Assembly: GCF_040115645.1 (NCBI RefSeq)
Contig: NC_089571.1
Location: forward strand, 372,001-436,000
Source: Euwallacea fornicatus
Lineage: Eukaryota > Arthropoda > Insecta > Coleoptera > Curculionidae
Length of the DNA: 64,000 nucleotides
Direction of reading: 5' to 3'
In this document: positions 55,860 through 64,000 of the stretch, piece after piece
Position numbering within the stretch: the first letter of the stretch is position 1
How the letters are laid out: each line of letters starts with the position of its first letter
Notes under the pieces: model-generated
Seen by the model: the letters and a program-made list of their open reading frames with translations, nothing else
Database searches by the model: none
What the model was told of the DNA's origin: nothing
Program-made: the position numbers and the translations under genes

Positions 55860-56970
55860 CGCAACTGGCGGGGGGCAAAACGGCGAGCCTAATAATGGAC
55901 ATTAATATGGCTTTTGATAGCGTCTGGCACAGGGGTCTACTATACAAATTACACAAACTAGAAACACCAAAATACCTAATCTACTTAATCAAAAATCTGC
56001 TAGAAAACCGACAACTTCAGGTACGAATTGACACTGCCCTCTCCTTCCCCTTCTCCCCGGAACAGGGGCTACCACAGCTACACACACCACTGCTCTACAA
56101 TATATACTGCCACGACATATACAACTATGATCTACAGGACAAGGAATATATAGACAAAACATCATACATTTTGCAATACGCGGACGACACAGCGCTGATT
56201 GCACACGACGAAACTACTAAGAAAGCCGTGGAACAGCTTCAGACGTTGACAAACAGAACCATGATATGGTTTTACAAATGGAGACTAACGCCAAACGACA
56301 CGAAAAATCAACTTCTACTTTCAAATCACCACATCAGAGACAGCTCACTAACAATAATGACAGGCGGACACACGACTAAACCAAGGAACAACGTGAAGTA
56401 TTTGGGAATAACAATAAACAATAAACTAAAATTTACGAAACACGTACGAAATATTCGACTAGAAATCATAAAAAGGGCAAAACACTTCCGAACACTGACA
56501 TACAAAGACAAAGGGATTAGTATGGAAACCGCCATAAAAATATACAAAACCATATGCAGACCACTATTGGACTACGGGCACGTACTGAGGGCAAATGCAA
56601 CAGAAAAAACAAACAAACACATACAGACTACAGAAGAGATTGCACTAAGATTAGTCACAAAACTAAGACACCCCGAAAACCCGTTACGCAACCCACCCAA
56701 CCAATTACTGTATGAACGCACAAACATGATAAGAATAACAGAAAGACTACGACAACTACAGAACAGATGGAAAAAGAACACCAACAACTCAACTATACTG
56801 AGCCCACTTTGCTTAACAAGACAGACAAAACAACCCCGCCTCCTTTTCCCTTCGAGGACCCTTTGGGAGCACTTCCAGATGTAATGTGATAGTATTTAGT
56901 CACCAAAAGATTACCATTGTATCACAGGCAGAAAGACCTAACAGGTCGATAGCCTATTTCTGAGGAAACA
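55860..56970 (+). mobile_element. Jockey-clade non-LTR retrotransposon, 5'-truncated
   Basis: Contains the C-terminal part of a reverse transcriptase ORF and about 90 bp of 3' sequence. The upstream RT domains, endonuclease and ORF1 are missing, as usual for 5'-truncated LINE copies. Tc1-E begins at 56986 close to its 3' end. A poly-A tail or target duplication was not identified. Confidence 0.8.
55895..56884 (+). CDS. Partial Jockey-type reverse transcriptase (open frame)
   Basis: An undisturbed frame of 329 codons. MDINMAFDSVWHRGLLYKL holds the first catalytic Asp region of the palm (usually DIEKAFD). EQGLPQ is a variant of the usual QG(V/C)PQGS. SYILQYADDTALIAHDETTK contains the YADD catalytic motif at about residues 94-97. 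NVKYLGITINNKLKFTKHV is the YLG block, and the thumb region (IYKTICRPLLDYG) follows. The C-terminus (PRLLFPSRTLWEHFQM) is typical of Jockey-clade proteins. The usual S after QGLPQ is replaced (LHTPLL), so function is doubtful. It probably starts in mid-protein; the ATG is internal. Confidence 0.85.
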   Translation: MDINMAFDSVWHRGLLYKLHKLETPKYLIYLIKNLLENRQLQVRIDTALSFPFSPEQGLPQLHTPLLYNIYCHDIYNYDLQDKEYIDKTSYILQYADDTALIAHDETTKKAVEQLQTLTNRTMIWFYKWRLTPNDTKNQLLLSNHHIRDSSLTIMTGGHTTKPRNNVKYLGITINNKLKFTKHVRNIRLEIIKRAKHFRTLTYKDKGISMETAIKIYKTICRPLLDYGHVLRANATEKTNKHIQTTEEIALRLVTKLRHPENPLRNPPNQLLYERTNMIRITERLRQLQNRWKKNTNNSTILSPLCLTRQTKQPRLLFPSRTLWEHFQM

Positions 56971-57568
56971 AAGATTGTATATATACAGTAGGTCAAAGAA
57001 GTATTCATACACCCAGGCGAATGACGTTTATTTACATTTTTTTCTTAACTTAAAAACAATTGAGATAAAAAAATAATTAATCCGCACAAATAAGGCACTA
57101 ATACACTGATTTCTAAAAAAAATATATCAAAAAACTGCTTCTTTGTACAAGAAAATCAAAGGGAAATGTCTTCAGGTATGCCCAAAAAAGTATTCATACA
57201 CTACCGAACATGAACATTTGTAACTTTGAACACCAATACAATGAAATCATTAATATTTTGTGTTATAACCCTGAACATCAATCAGAGCTTGCAAACGACG
57301 ATTCATTGATTCCACCAAATTACAAGTAATTCTTTCAGGTATTTTGGACCATTCGTTTAAAATAATATTTTTTAGTTGTTCTTTACTTGAAATTTCCATT
57401 TTCCTAATCTGCCTTTCCAAATGTTCCCATAAATGCTCAATAGGATTGAGATCGGGAGATTGGGGAGGTGTTTTTAATAAATGAGGAGTGTTATATAGTA
57501 ACCATTCCTGGACTAATTTCGATGAATGCTTCAGATCATTGTCTTGCTGGAAGTAGAATCCTTTAGCT

Positions 57569-58343
57569 TTTTTTTTTTTTTTTTTTTTTACGAGGAGGTG
57601 GAAATCTTCCCAAAGACACCCGGCCTGTTGTTTGGCGACCGGGTAGTGTGGGACTCAAGCTGTATGCAGCCTGCCTGCCCACTAAAACCACCTCTCCTCT
57701 TCCGCCCCCCGGAACCACCTTTCGGTATATCTTCGGGGGGACGCCTACTCCTGACTAGGCGGGGACTCTGGTCCTCACCCCACTCTTCTTTCTCTCATTC
57801 CCTTTCACCACCTTCCCATTCACTATTCTATTCACCAGTCTCGCAAACAATTCCCACTTTTCCTTACTCTCCACCAGTTCGTGTCCTATCATGTCTCGGC
57901 TCAGAGAGAGTCCCCACTCCCTCGCCTCAACACGATAGCCCTCCCATTCTGGACACTCCCAGAGTGTGTGCTCCAGGGTGTCCTCCCTTTCATAACAAAA
58001 CCAACATTCTGCACTTCTTTCAACCTTTATCCGCCTCAGGTATTTCCCAAACACACCATGCCCGGTGAACACCTGAGACAGCACATAATCACTCTTCGTC
58101 CACTCACTCTCACACCATTCCCGTATACTAGGTATGAAGGTCTTTATGCAACCCTCATACCCACTCCATTCTCTCTCCCATTCCTGCATTACCCATTCCT
58201 TTACTTCCACTCTACCCTCTTCCCCCTTCTCCCACAACATACACCTTTCTTTCACCCTGATCCTCACAGGAGGGATCTTGGCTAATGCCAACACCGCCGC
58301 GGCCGGGGCCGTCCTGTACGTACAGGCCACCCTAAGAGCGAGC
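57569..58343 (-). mobile_element. R1-clade-like non-LTR retrotransposon, 3' fragment with target duplication
   Basis: The 775-bp insert has a 20-odd base poly-T at its left edge, which is the poly-A tail of a minus-strand element. It is flanked by a 14-bp direct repeat AGAATCCTTTAGCT (57555-57568 and 58344-58357). It is much richer in G+C than its surroundings. Severe 5' truncation with a poly-A tail and target duplication shows target-primed reverse transcription into Tc1-E. Confidence 0.93.
57755..58330 (-). CDS. C-terminal part of an R1/LOA-type ORF2 protein (zinc-knuckle end)
   Basis: An open frame of 191 codons, but its first codons may be out of the original context. It carries SDYVLSQVFTGHGVFGKYL and then CWFCYEREDTLEHTLWECPE, a CxxC...H...C zinc motif typical of the C-terminus of R1, LOA and I-clade ORF2 proteins. 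The motif is followed by EWGLSLSRDMIGHELVESKE and an Arg/Lys-rich end. No RT domain remains. The frame is uninterrupted, so the insertion is probably recent. Assignment to the R1 clade rather than LOA or I is tentative. Confidence 0.8.
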   Translation of the reverse strand: MACTYRTAPAAAVLALAKIPPVRIRVKERCMLWEKGEEGRVEVKEWVMQEWEREWSGYEGCIKTFIPSIREWCESEWTKSDYVLSQVFTGHGVFGKYLRRIKVERSAECWFCYEREDTLEHTLWECPEWEGYRVEAREWGLSLSRDMIGHELVESKEKWELFARLVNRIVNGKVVKGNERKKSGVRTRVPA

Positions 58344-59116
58344 AGAATCCTTTAGCTAGTCCAAGCTTTTCAGCACTGTTTTTTAAATTGGCCTCCAAGA
58401 TATCTTTATACATGAATCTATCCATGTTTCCTTCAATAAAAGCCAAATTACCCACACCATTTGCAGCCATACATCCCCAGATCGTTATGTTTCCACCGCC
58501 ATGTTTAACTGTCGCTTTCAAATTGCACTTCTTCAATCTTTCACCAGGTTTTCTCCATACCATCTTGGCACCATCTGATCCCATCTGATCCGAGTATGTT
58601 GAATTTACTCTCATCAGAGAATATCACTTGTTTCCAAAACTCCATTGGCTTATTAATATGTTCTAAAGCGAACGCAACTCTTTTCTTTCTATTCACTTTA
58701 TTTATTCACAGCTTTTTGGCTGCTCTTCTCCCATGGAATCCCATTCTCCTTATGTGATACCTAATAGTTTCAGGATGGATTTGTTGTCCAGTGGTCTCTT
58801 CTAGTTGTGAAGCGAGGTGGAGAATGTAGTTCTCATTTCGTTGAGTTATTTTTTTTGGCCTTCCACAACGTCTTAAATTTGCCACCGACCCAGTTGATTT
58901 ATATTTTTGTATTATGTACTGAATAGTAGGATAGCTTATTCCAACAGATTTTTCTATAAGATTTTCCTTCCTGATGATATTTGATTATTAACTTTTTGAT
59001 ATCTCCACTAATTTCCTTTCCTCTTCGGCCCTTAGTTATTATTTTTAAATCCACTTTGCACTAACTTGGTTTAAAATGAACTAGTAAATACTTATCGCAA
59101 ATAAATGGAATTTATA

Positions 59117-60329
59117 CAGGATGTCCTCGAATTACGTGGCCAAAATAATACCGCAGATTGTTTGAGTGAAAATAAGTCGATTTAACTAAACTTCCCTCAG
59201 TCCAAAAGTTGATAATTATGGAGCTACAGGGTGTTAAAGTTGAAAAAAAAAAAATCACATTTTCTTTAATATCTTTCGATTTCTTTGAGTTCATTTCACG
59301 AAATTTCATATTTGAGGGTGTTTTAGGATACGAAATTCAAATTTATTAACGATTTAGTTGTTTCTTCTAGGGGGCGCCACAAGCGACCATTAGGACACAT
59401 TTAAATCTCTGTAACTTTTTCGTGCCACGGTGTATATTATTTTGGTATTTAAAAACCTTTTTCCCTACCTTTTATACTTAGAAAAGGTATACTTTATTGA
59501 CGTCGCTAGAAGCAACGGTTTTGGAGAAAAACGCATAATTCTAATGCGCTGCATATTTGCGTTGGCACTTTTAAGTAAATAACTCAGTTGGCTATGTTTT
59601 TAATTGACATTTTAACACTTGAATTTGTTTCTCAAATGTCAGTTTTTTTATTTAACCCTCAGTTTTTCTTGTCAGTTTCGCTTCTTGTTCCTGTAAATAT
59701 CCATAAGTATGGCCAATAATAATTTAATTAATTAGTAAGTGTTATTCTCGCTTGTTGTTGTTTCTTTGTTAATTATTATTTTTGTTTTCTATTTAATAAT
59801 ATCTGATTTTGAAAACTTATTGTTATACCTTTACTAATAATTATTTTTGAAAAACTTAATTTTTTTTAACGGAAAATAATTTTAAGGTAATTTGCATGCA
59901 TCATCAGGCTTAGATGCATTTTTCTCCAAAACCGTTGCTTCTAGCGACGTCAATAAAGTATACCTTTTCTAAGTATAAAAGGTAGGGAAAAAGGTTTTTA
60001 AATACCAAAATAATATACACCGTGGCACGAAAAAGTTACAGAGATTTAAATGTGTCCTAATGGTCGCTTGTGGCGCCCCCTAGAAGAAACAACTAAATCG
60101 TTAATAAATTTGAATTTCGTATCCTAAAACACCCTCAAATATGAAATTTCGTGAAATTAACTCAAAGAAATCGAAAGATATTAAAGAAAATGTGATTTTT
60201 TTTCAACTTTAACACCCTGTAGCTCCATAATTATCAACTTTTGGACTGAGGGAAGTTTAGTTAAATCGACTTATTTTCACTCAAACAATCTGCGGTATTA
60301 TTTTGGCCACGTAATTCGAGGACACCCTG
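59117..60329. mobile_element. FB13: palindromic mariner-like MITE, 1213 bp
   Basis: The ends are TA-CAGGATGTCCTCGAATTA and TAATTCGAGGACACCCTG-TA. The arms 59117-59534 and 59914-60329 (418 and 416 bp) are nearly identical. Inner motif CAGGGTGTTAAAG lies at 59227, 110 bp in. The 380-bp centre has a short ATGGCCAATAATAATTTAAT stretch but no recognisable domain. It is inserted in the 5' untranslated part of Tc1-E. Confidence 0.93.
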
Positions 60330-60578
60330 TATACAAGAAACTTAATAAAAAAAGGACCAGAATGTTTGTGTATGAATACTCTTTTGGGCATACCTGAAGA
60401 CATTTTCCTTTGATTTTCTTGTACAAAGAAGCAGTTTTTTGATCATTTTTTTTATCAGTGTAATAGTGCCTTATTTGTGTGGATTAATTATTTTTTTATC
60501 TCAATTGTTTTTAAGTTAAGAAAAAAATGTAAATAAACGTCATTAGCCTGGGTGTATGAATACTTTTTTGACCTACTG

Positions 60579-61027
60579 TATATATATTTTTTTTTCTTCT
60601 AAACTGCTTGTCCGGTTAGGACGATTTTTTATAATGATGGGTTATCGCTTCCAGAACGTTGTTGTATTAACTGCATTCGCAAAAAGTCTCTTTTTTATAA
60701 ACACCAGGTGTAGCAATTATAGCGCGTTTTTTTAAATAAAATTTATAACACTCTATAGAGTTCAACAATTGCATTATCGTGTTAGAATGGTAATTACATT
60801 TTAACCTTATCTTTTAGTAATATTTTCTTTTTTGATTTATTCCATTACTTTTCCTATTGCACGAGAAACACCATTTCGTAGCATAACACGAATTTATTGA
60901 TTTTATTTATCATTATAAACACTAAGGTAAGTAGGACTCCATGGAAAACCAAAAAATGGCACTAATTGTTAAATACAGATGCAGTGTTAGTCATGTGATT
61001 TTTGTAAACTCCTTTTACTGATCAATA
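60579..61027. other. No gene seen
   Basis: AT-rich sequence to the right of Tc1-E, without recognisable motifs. Confidence 0.5.
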
Positions 61028-61320
61028 TGCAACGTGAAACACGAAATCACTACTCGTGAGGAATGTGCTCACATGCGAATCGTGTTTGAAGAAGATTGGA
61101 GTTGCCGAAGACTTGGGGGACGATTTAATGTAAGTCACACAAACGTTCCACCAGCCACACAGAGATATGGGGAAACTGGAAGTTATGGTCGGAAGTCGGG
61201 ACAAGGACGGAATCAAATAACAACTCCAGTTTAGGACCGATTTTTAAGAAGTTTGAACAACTTTCGTGTGAATGTCCCTTTGTTGTTCTCTAGTTAAAAC
61301 AATGAAGTAGTAAAAACACG
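61028..61320 (+). pseudogene. Tc1-F: N-terminal DNA-binding domain relic of a Tc1-like transposase
   Basis: The plus strand reads TTREECAHMRIVFEEDWSCR, then RLGGRFNVSHTNVPPATQRY and GETGSYGRKSGQGRNQITTP: the paired-like HTH, the GRPxxR-type hook and the start of the second HTH (DRFLRSLNNFRV, after a TAG). The catalytic domain is absent, and no ends were found. It is a different lineage from Tc1-A to -E. Confidence 0.75.
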
Positions 61321-61591
61321 GGCGGTAGTAAAAAAAGAAACATTCAAATGGCTTTTATTTTCTCGTTTTAAAAACGTCGCACAAAGAAAAGTCAAGAGAC
61401 CTTTTTTCTTTCTTATTGAAGAACAAGAAGTTCAAAAATAATTTATAACTTAAACAAAAACCAGTGGCGTACCATTTTTTTTCTTTAAAAATATCAAGCT
61501 GTTTGCCCGTACGCATGTCACTGGTAGAACTAAATACAATATTTTTATGGTAAAATACGCGTTATTGTCAAACTCTATAAAATTTCTTTAA

Positions 61592-62925
61592 CCTTGCACT
61601 AGTGGCGCCCTATATTTTAATAATAACAGTGGCGCTGGGTCTCACAGGCCCCTAAATGAAGTAAATGGATATATGGACTTCTGATTTTTTTTAATGACTT
61701 TAAGCGTTAACTACAACTTTACTAAGATGTATATAGTTTATAAAAAATATTTTCGTTCAATTATATTTCATACCTGCAAGTCTATTATGATTTTACCTTA
61801 TCCGCTGCATTTTATTACAAACAACAATTGAACTCAAAAGTTTTTATTGGCAGGGAAACAAAATCAAGCACCAAAGCTAAAAACATGAAGCTTAATAACA
61901 AAATATATTATTTAAGTCGGTTCTGCAATGTTTCCAAACAGTTTTGGCAGATAATTTTGGCATGAGTTAGACACAAGAATTTTGTACATCTCCTACAATA
62001 GTATTTCGTCTTGTCTTTTTGACATTCTGTACATCTTTTCCTGGTCCCAGCAGGAATCTTTCGTTCTTCTCTATAAATGGCAAAAGTCCCTGCTGGTTCT
62101 TGACGTCTTTCTTGAACTTCGGTGGGAATATTTTTTAGTAAGGATCGACGCTTATTATGATCATTCACTAACGATAACGCTAAGCCCCTCAAGAACTTTC
62201 ATCTGAGTAGCTTCGAATCTTGATTATTGGCTGTATATATTACTTGGGCATTAATCCCAGCCACATTCATGAGTCCATAAAATATTACCATGGGCCAACG
62301 TCTTGTCTTACGTACAACATCATAGTTAGATGATAAAAGGTTTACCGTATCAACTCCACTCTTTGTTGGGTTATAAAACATAACAATTTCTGGCTTATTT
62401 TTATCTCCTGAAGTAGAGTCTATGCAGTCATCGTGATGGAGGCTAGAGGCAAGGAGGACGATTTTGTTGTTTTTTTGGAATATAAGAAACCAGAGTGACC
62501 CTTTCTTACCCCCTTAGGATACCCTATTCCTTCTAGTATACGCAGAAGCCTCTCCTGTTCCTTATCGTAGGATCGGTATGACATATTAATACTCTAATTC
62601 TGAAATTTAATGTCCGGCCACAAATTCTCTTAAATTTTCGTATGAATTTCATTAAAAATACCTTTGCACGTGTTGAAATTAATTACATAAAAAACTTCTT
62701 TGTTTTAAAAAGTTACACAAGTGGTGGAACCGGGTCTGTCAGACTTTAACAAGAATTTGTATTATTTTACGATACGGGCAACGCGCTCAACACCGCACCA
62801 TTCGTCGCTTTGCGAAAATCTAGGAAGTTACCGATAAACTCAAATTAAATACTCAAATCACAAAAAAAATACACACAAAAACAGAATCTCTCGGGTCTCA
62901 TAGACCCTGCGCCACTAGTGCAAGG
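61592..62925 (-). mobile_element. piggyBac-type element, internally deleted, 1334 bp
   Basis: The terminal inverted repeats CCTTGCACTAGTGGCGC and GCGCCACTAGTGCAAGG are perfect over 17 bp and flanked by TTAA on both sides (61588-61591 and 62926-62929). Near each end is a second symmetric block (GGGTCTCACAGGCCCC and GGGTCTCATAGACCC). Only the 3' part of the transposase gene remains. Confidence 0.95.
61908..62590 (-). pseudogene. piggyBac transposase, C-terminal part
   Basis: From about 62580 the minus strand reads YRSYDKEQERLLRILEGIGY, a linker, and IVLLASSLHHDDCIDSTS. The 62381-62199 frame follows with MFYNPTKSGVDTVNLLSSNY and TRRWPMVIFYGLMNVAGINA, the core piggyBac YN..K.GVD..(third Asp) and RRWP motifs. 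After a frameshift near 62200 the 62192-61908 frame ends with RKRCTECQKDKTKYYCRRCT and KFLCLTHAKIICQNC, the C-terminal cysteine-rich zinc domain. The N-terminal half and the first two catalytic Asp residues are deleted. Inactive. Confidence 0.92.
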
Positions 62926-63026
62926 TTAAAATATCTCATGCAGTTTCCGACATATTCAAGAATTTGTGATTTTTTAATAAAATTTTAACACCCTGTACTT
63001 TAGTGATGAAGCATTTTTGGTATATA

Positions 63027-63688
63027 CAGTCACTCAAAAAAGTATCCGTACAGCCAAAAAAAAATTCTGTAAACCGTAACTTTTGACTGATTTTGTTCAA
63101 ATTTTTTATAATGAAAATTCAAACCGAAACTCAATTTGCGTAATTGAGCAACTTTTTAAAATTTAACTTTTAGAGTGCTTTCCAGCGTTTAAAAAAAACT
63201 TCTTGTGCGGTGGAAATTTTTCAATGTGATTTTAACATTCTTGCAGAGAGGATTTTTCTTCATATATCCTGAAAATTTTATCAAAATCGAACCGCAAATA
63301 AGGGATTTGCAGCTTTTTAAAGTCGTCAAAAATGTCAAAGTTTCGTCATTTTGCGCGAAAATCGTCACTCTTTGGCGTTTTTGAAAGGCTGCAACTCCCT
63401 TATTTGTTGTTCGATTTTGATCAAATTTTCAGGATATATGAAGAAAAATCCTCTCTGCAAGAATGTTATAACCACATTGAAAAATTTCCACCGCACAAGA
63501 AGTTTTCAAAACGGTTTTTGTTTTTAATGCTGGAAAGCACTCTAAAAGTTAAATTTTCAAAAGTTGCTCAATTACGCAAATTGAGTTTCGGTTTGAATTT
63601 TCATTATAAAAAATTTGAACAAAATCAGTCAAAAGTTACGGTTTACAGAATTTTTTTCCGGCTGTACGGATACTTTTTTGAGTGACTG
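63027..63688. mobile_element. Hairpin element, copy b (662 bp)
   Basis: Starts CAGTCACTCAAAAAAGTATC and ends GATACTTTTTTGAGTGACTG with TA on both sides, and is self-complementary across nearly all its length. It closely matches 40609-41279, but the short asymmetric centre is in the opposite orientation (compare GAGTGACGATTTTCGCGC at 40922 with GCGCGAAAATCGTCACTC at 63353). Confidence 0.93.
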
Positions 63689-63773
63689 TAATTTATATAA
63701 CAAAATACACTTATTTTTCGATGTAGAATACGTGGTAGAATTTACTACCTCTACAACCGGGACACCCTGTATA

Positions 63774-64000
63774 GTGCTCTCAAAACAGATGATTTGGACA
63801 TTTTCGTACTTAAGGCCATTCGAATGGAATTCGCTTCTTCGCTGTCAGCAATGCCAATTAAAATTTCATCCTGTTTTTCCATAGTGATAGTTTTCGGGCA
63901 AGCCACGCTGTCCCTCTCTGGACGAAATGATCCGGTTTCTCCTAATCTATCATAAAGGTTTCTGAAGAGTGTGAAATCTGGCTTCTTCCTGTTTGGACAC
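63774..64000 (-). pseudogene. Mariner-like transposase N-terminal part, cut by the window edge
   Basis: The minus strand from 64000 reads CPNRKKPDFTLFRNLYDRLG, then ETGSFRPERDSV, then EKQDEILIGIADSEEANSIR and MALSTKMSKSSVLR. This is the second half of the DUF4817-like HTH, the linker and the second HTH before the catalytic domain, open over 75 codons. A mariner-type right end (GGGACACCCTG-TA at 63761-63773) abuts it directly. Either it belongs to an element extending beyond the window, or it was cut by an insertion ending here. Confidence 0.8.

Larger units (their letters stand above)
57250..59064 (-). pseudogene. Tc1-like DD34E transposase split by a retrotransposon
   Basis: The 5' part near 59064-58960 reads VDLKIITKGRRGKEISGDIK, then KLIIKYHQEGKSYRKI (first HTH), followed by broken sequence. 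ESKFN near 58605 marks the first-Asp block. The 58614-58282 frame contains KATVKHGGGNITIWGCMAAN and NMDRFMYKDILEANL, up to the insertion at 58343. Beyond the insertion, from 57554, it continues with YFQQDNDLKHSSKLVQEW (second Asp), PPQSPDLNPIEHLWEHLE (Glu; DD34E) and a C-terminus ending in GYNTKY with a TAA at 57250. Stops and frameshifts in the N-terminal half plus the insertion make it inactive. Confidence 0.85.
56986..60578 (-). mobile_element. Tc1-E: Tc1-like element with two later insertions
   Basis: The ends CAGTAGGTCAAAGAAGTATT and AATACTTTTTTGACCTACTG are flanked by TA. Inner motif copies are at about 57185 (AAAAAAGTATTCATACACTA) and 60368 (GTGTATGAATACTCTTTTGG), 190-200 bp from each end. 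The 3593-bp span includes an R1-type fragment (57569-58343) and FB13 (59117-60329). Without them the element is about 1.6 kb, the normal Tc1 size. Confidence 0.92.
61460..63015. repeat. Dispersed repeat (copy of 14150-14365) split by piggyBac
   Basis: Blocks at 61470-61591 and 62926-63015 align in order with 14150-14365, ending in AACACCCTGTACTTTAGTGA. The piggyBac element and one TTAA are the only additions between the halves. Confidence 0.55.

Noticed and set aside
56572..56787. Minus-strand ORFs opposite the Jockey reverse transcriptase
   Set aside because: Antisense to a clearly recognisable RT frame and without domains.
55434..56884. Jockey fragment as an old viral integration
   Set aside because: The YADD motif, YLG block and Jockey-type C-terminus identify a non-LTR retrotransposon; no capsid, envelope or LTR sequence is present.
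57526..58285. Long plus-strand ORFs (180 and 134 codons) over 57526-58285
   Set aside because: They are antisense shadows of the G+C-rich R1-type coding region on the minus strand; the start also runs through the poly-T tail.

Overview
The window looks like intergenic or heterochromatin-like DNA from an insect or other arthropod. It is AT-rich, has almost no host coding sequence, and consists mainly of layered remains of DNA transposons. The taxon is inferred from the element types: mariner-like transposases with an insect-type helix-turn-helix N-terminus (DUF4817-like), Tc1 DD34E, Tigger/pogo, piggyBac, and Jockey- and R1-type retrotransposons. There are no bacterial, viral or CRISPR features. 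The only good host-gene candidate is a CpG-rich promoter with a short first coding exon near 38.16-38.71 kb.

Most of the window is a set of mariner-like elements with TA flanks, ends close to TA-CAGGGTGT, and long inverted arms. I label them FB (fold-back): FB1 1852-3598, FB2 5069-6478, FB3 17809-19206, FB4 about 24417-25304, FB5a/b/c 11359-12230, 26834-28394 and 33312-34863, FB6a/b about 14462-16680 and 30010-31047, FB7a/b 21507-22012 (one arm) and 45825-47522, FB8 39935-41361, FB9 41422-42654, FB11 50936-55433, FB12 53178-55112 and FB13 59117-60329. M10 (48729-50280) is the closest to a standard full-length member, with both N-terminal and catalytic parts of the transposase. Many palindromes hold only one end of a transposase gene between two copies of the same element end, so they look like inverted duplications of half an element.

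Five Tc1-like copies or remnants (14.5, 28.5, 36.2, 51.7 and 57 kb) and one N-terminal relic (61.0 kb) are interspersed. The four with visible ends carry a second internal copy of the terminal motif. A Tigger remnant lies at 22.0-22.96 kb, a truncated piggyBac with TTAA flanks at 61.59-62.93 kb, a Jockey-type RT fragment at 55.9-56.9 kb and an R1-type fragment at 57.57-58.34 kb. Two copies of a fully self-complementary hairpin element lie at 40.61 and 63.03 kb. A large element with long inverted repeats and an unusual DDE transposase spans about 4.74-10.6 kb.

The insertions are nested: Tc1-D and FB12 lie inside FB11; an R1 fragment and FB13 lie inside Tc1-E; Tc1-A lies inside FB6a; a hairpin lies inside FB8; FB2 lies inside the arm of the large element. 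Several nests can be checked against empty sites in related copies or arms within this window. The most interesting signal is a second, direct copy of the terminal motif 109-110 bp inside the end in many otherwise different FB families. This suggests a shared two-site terminus.
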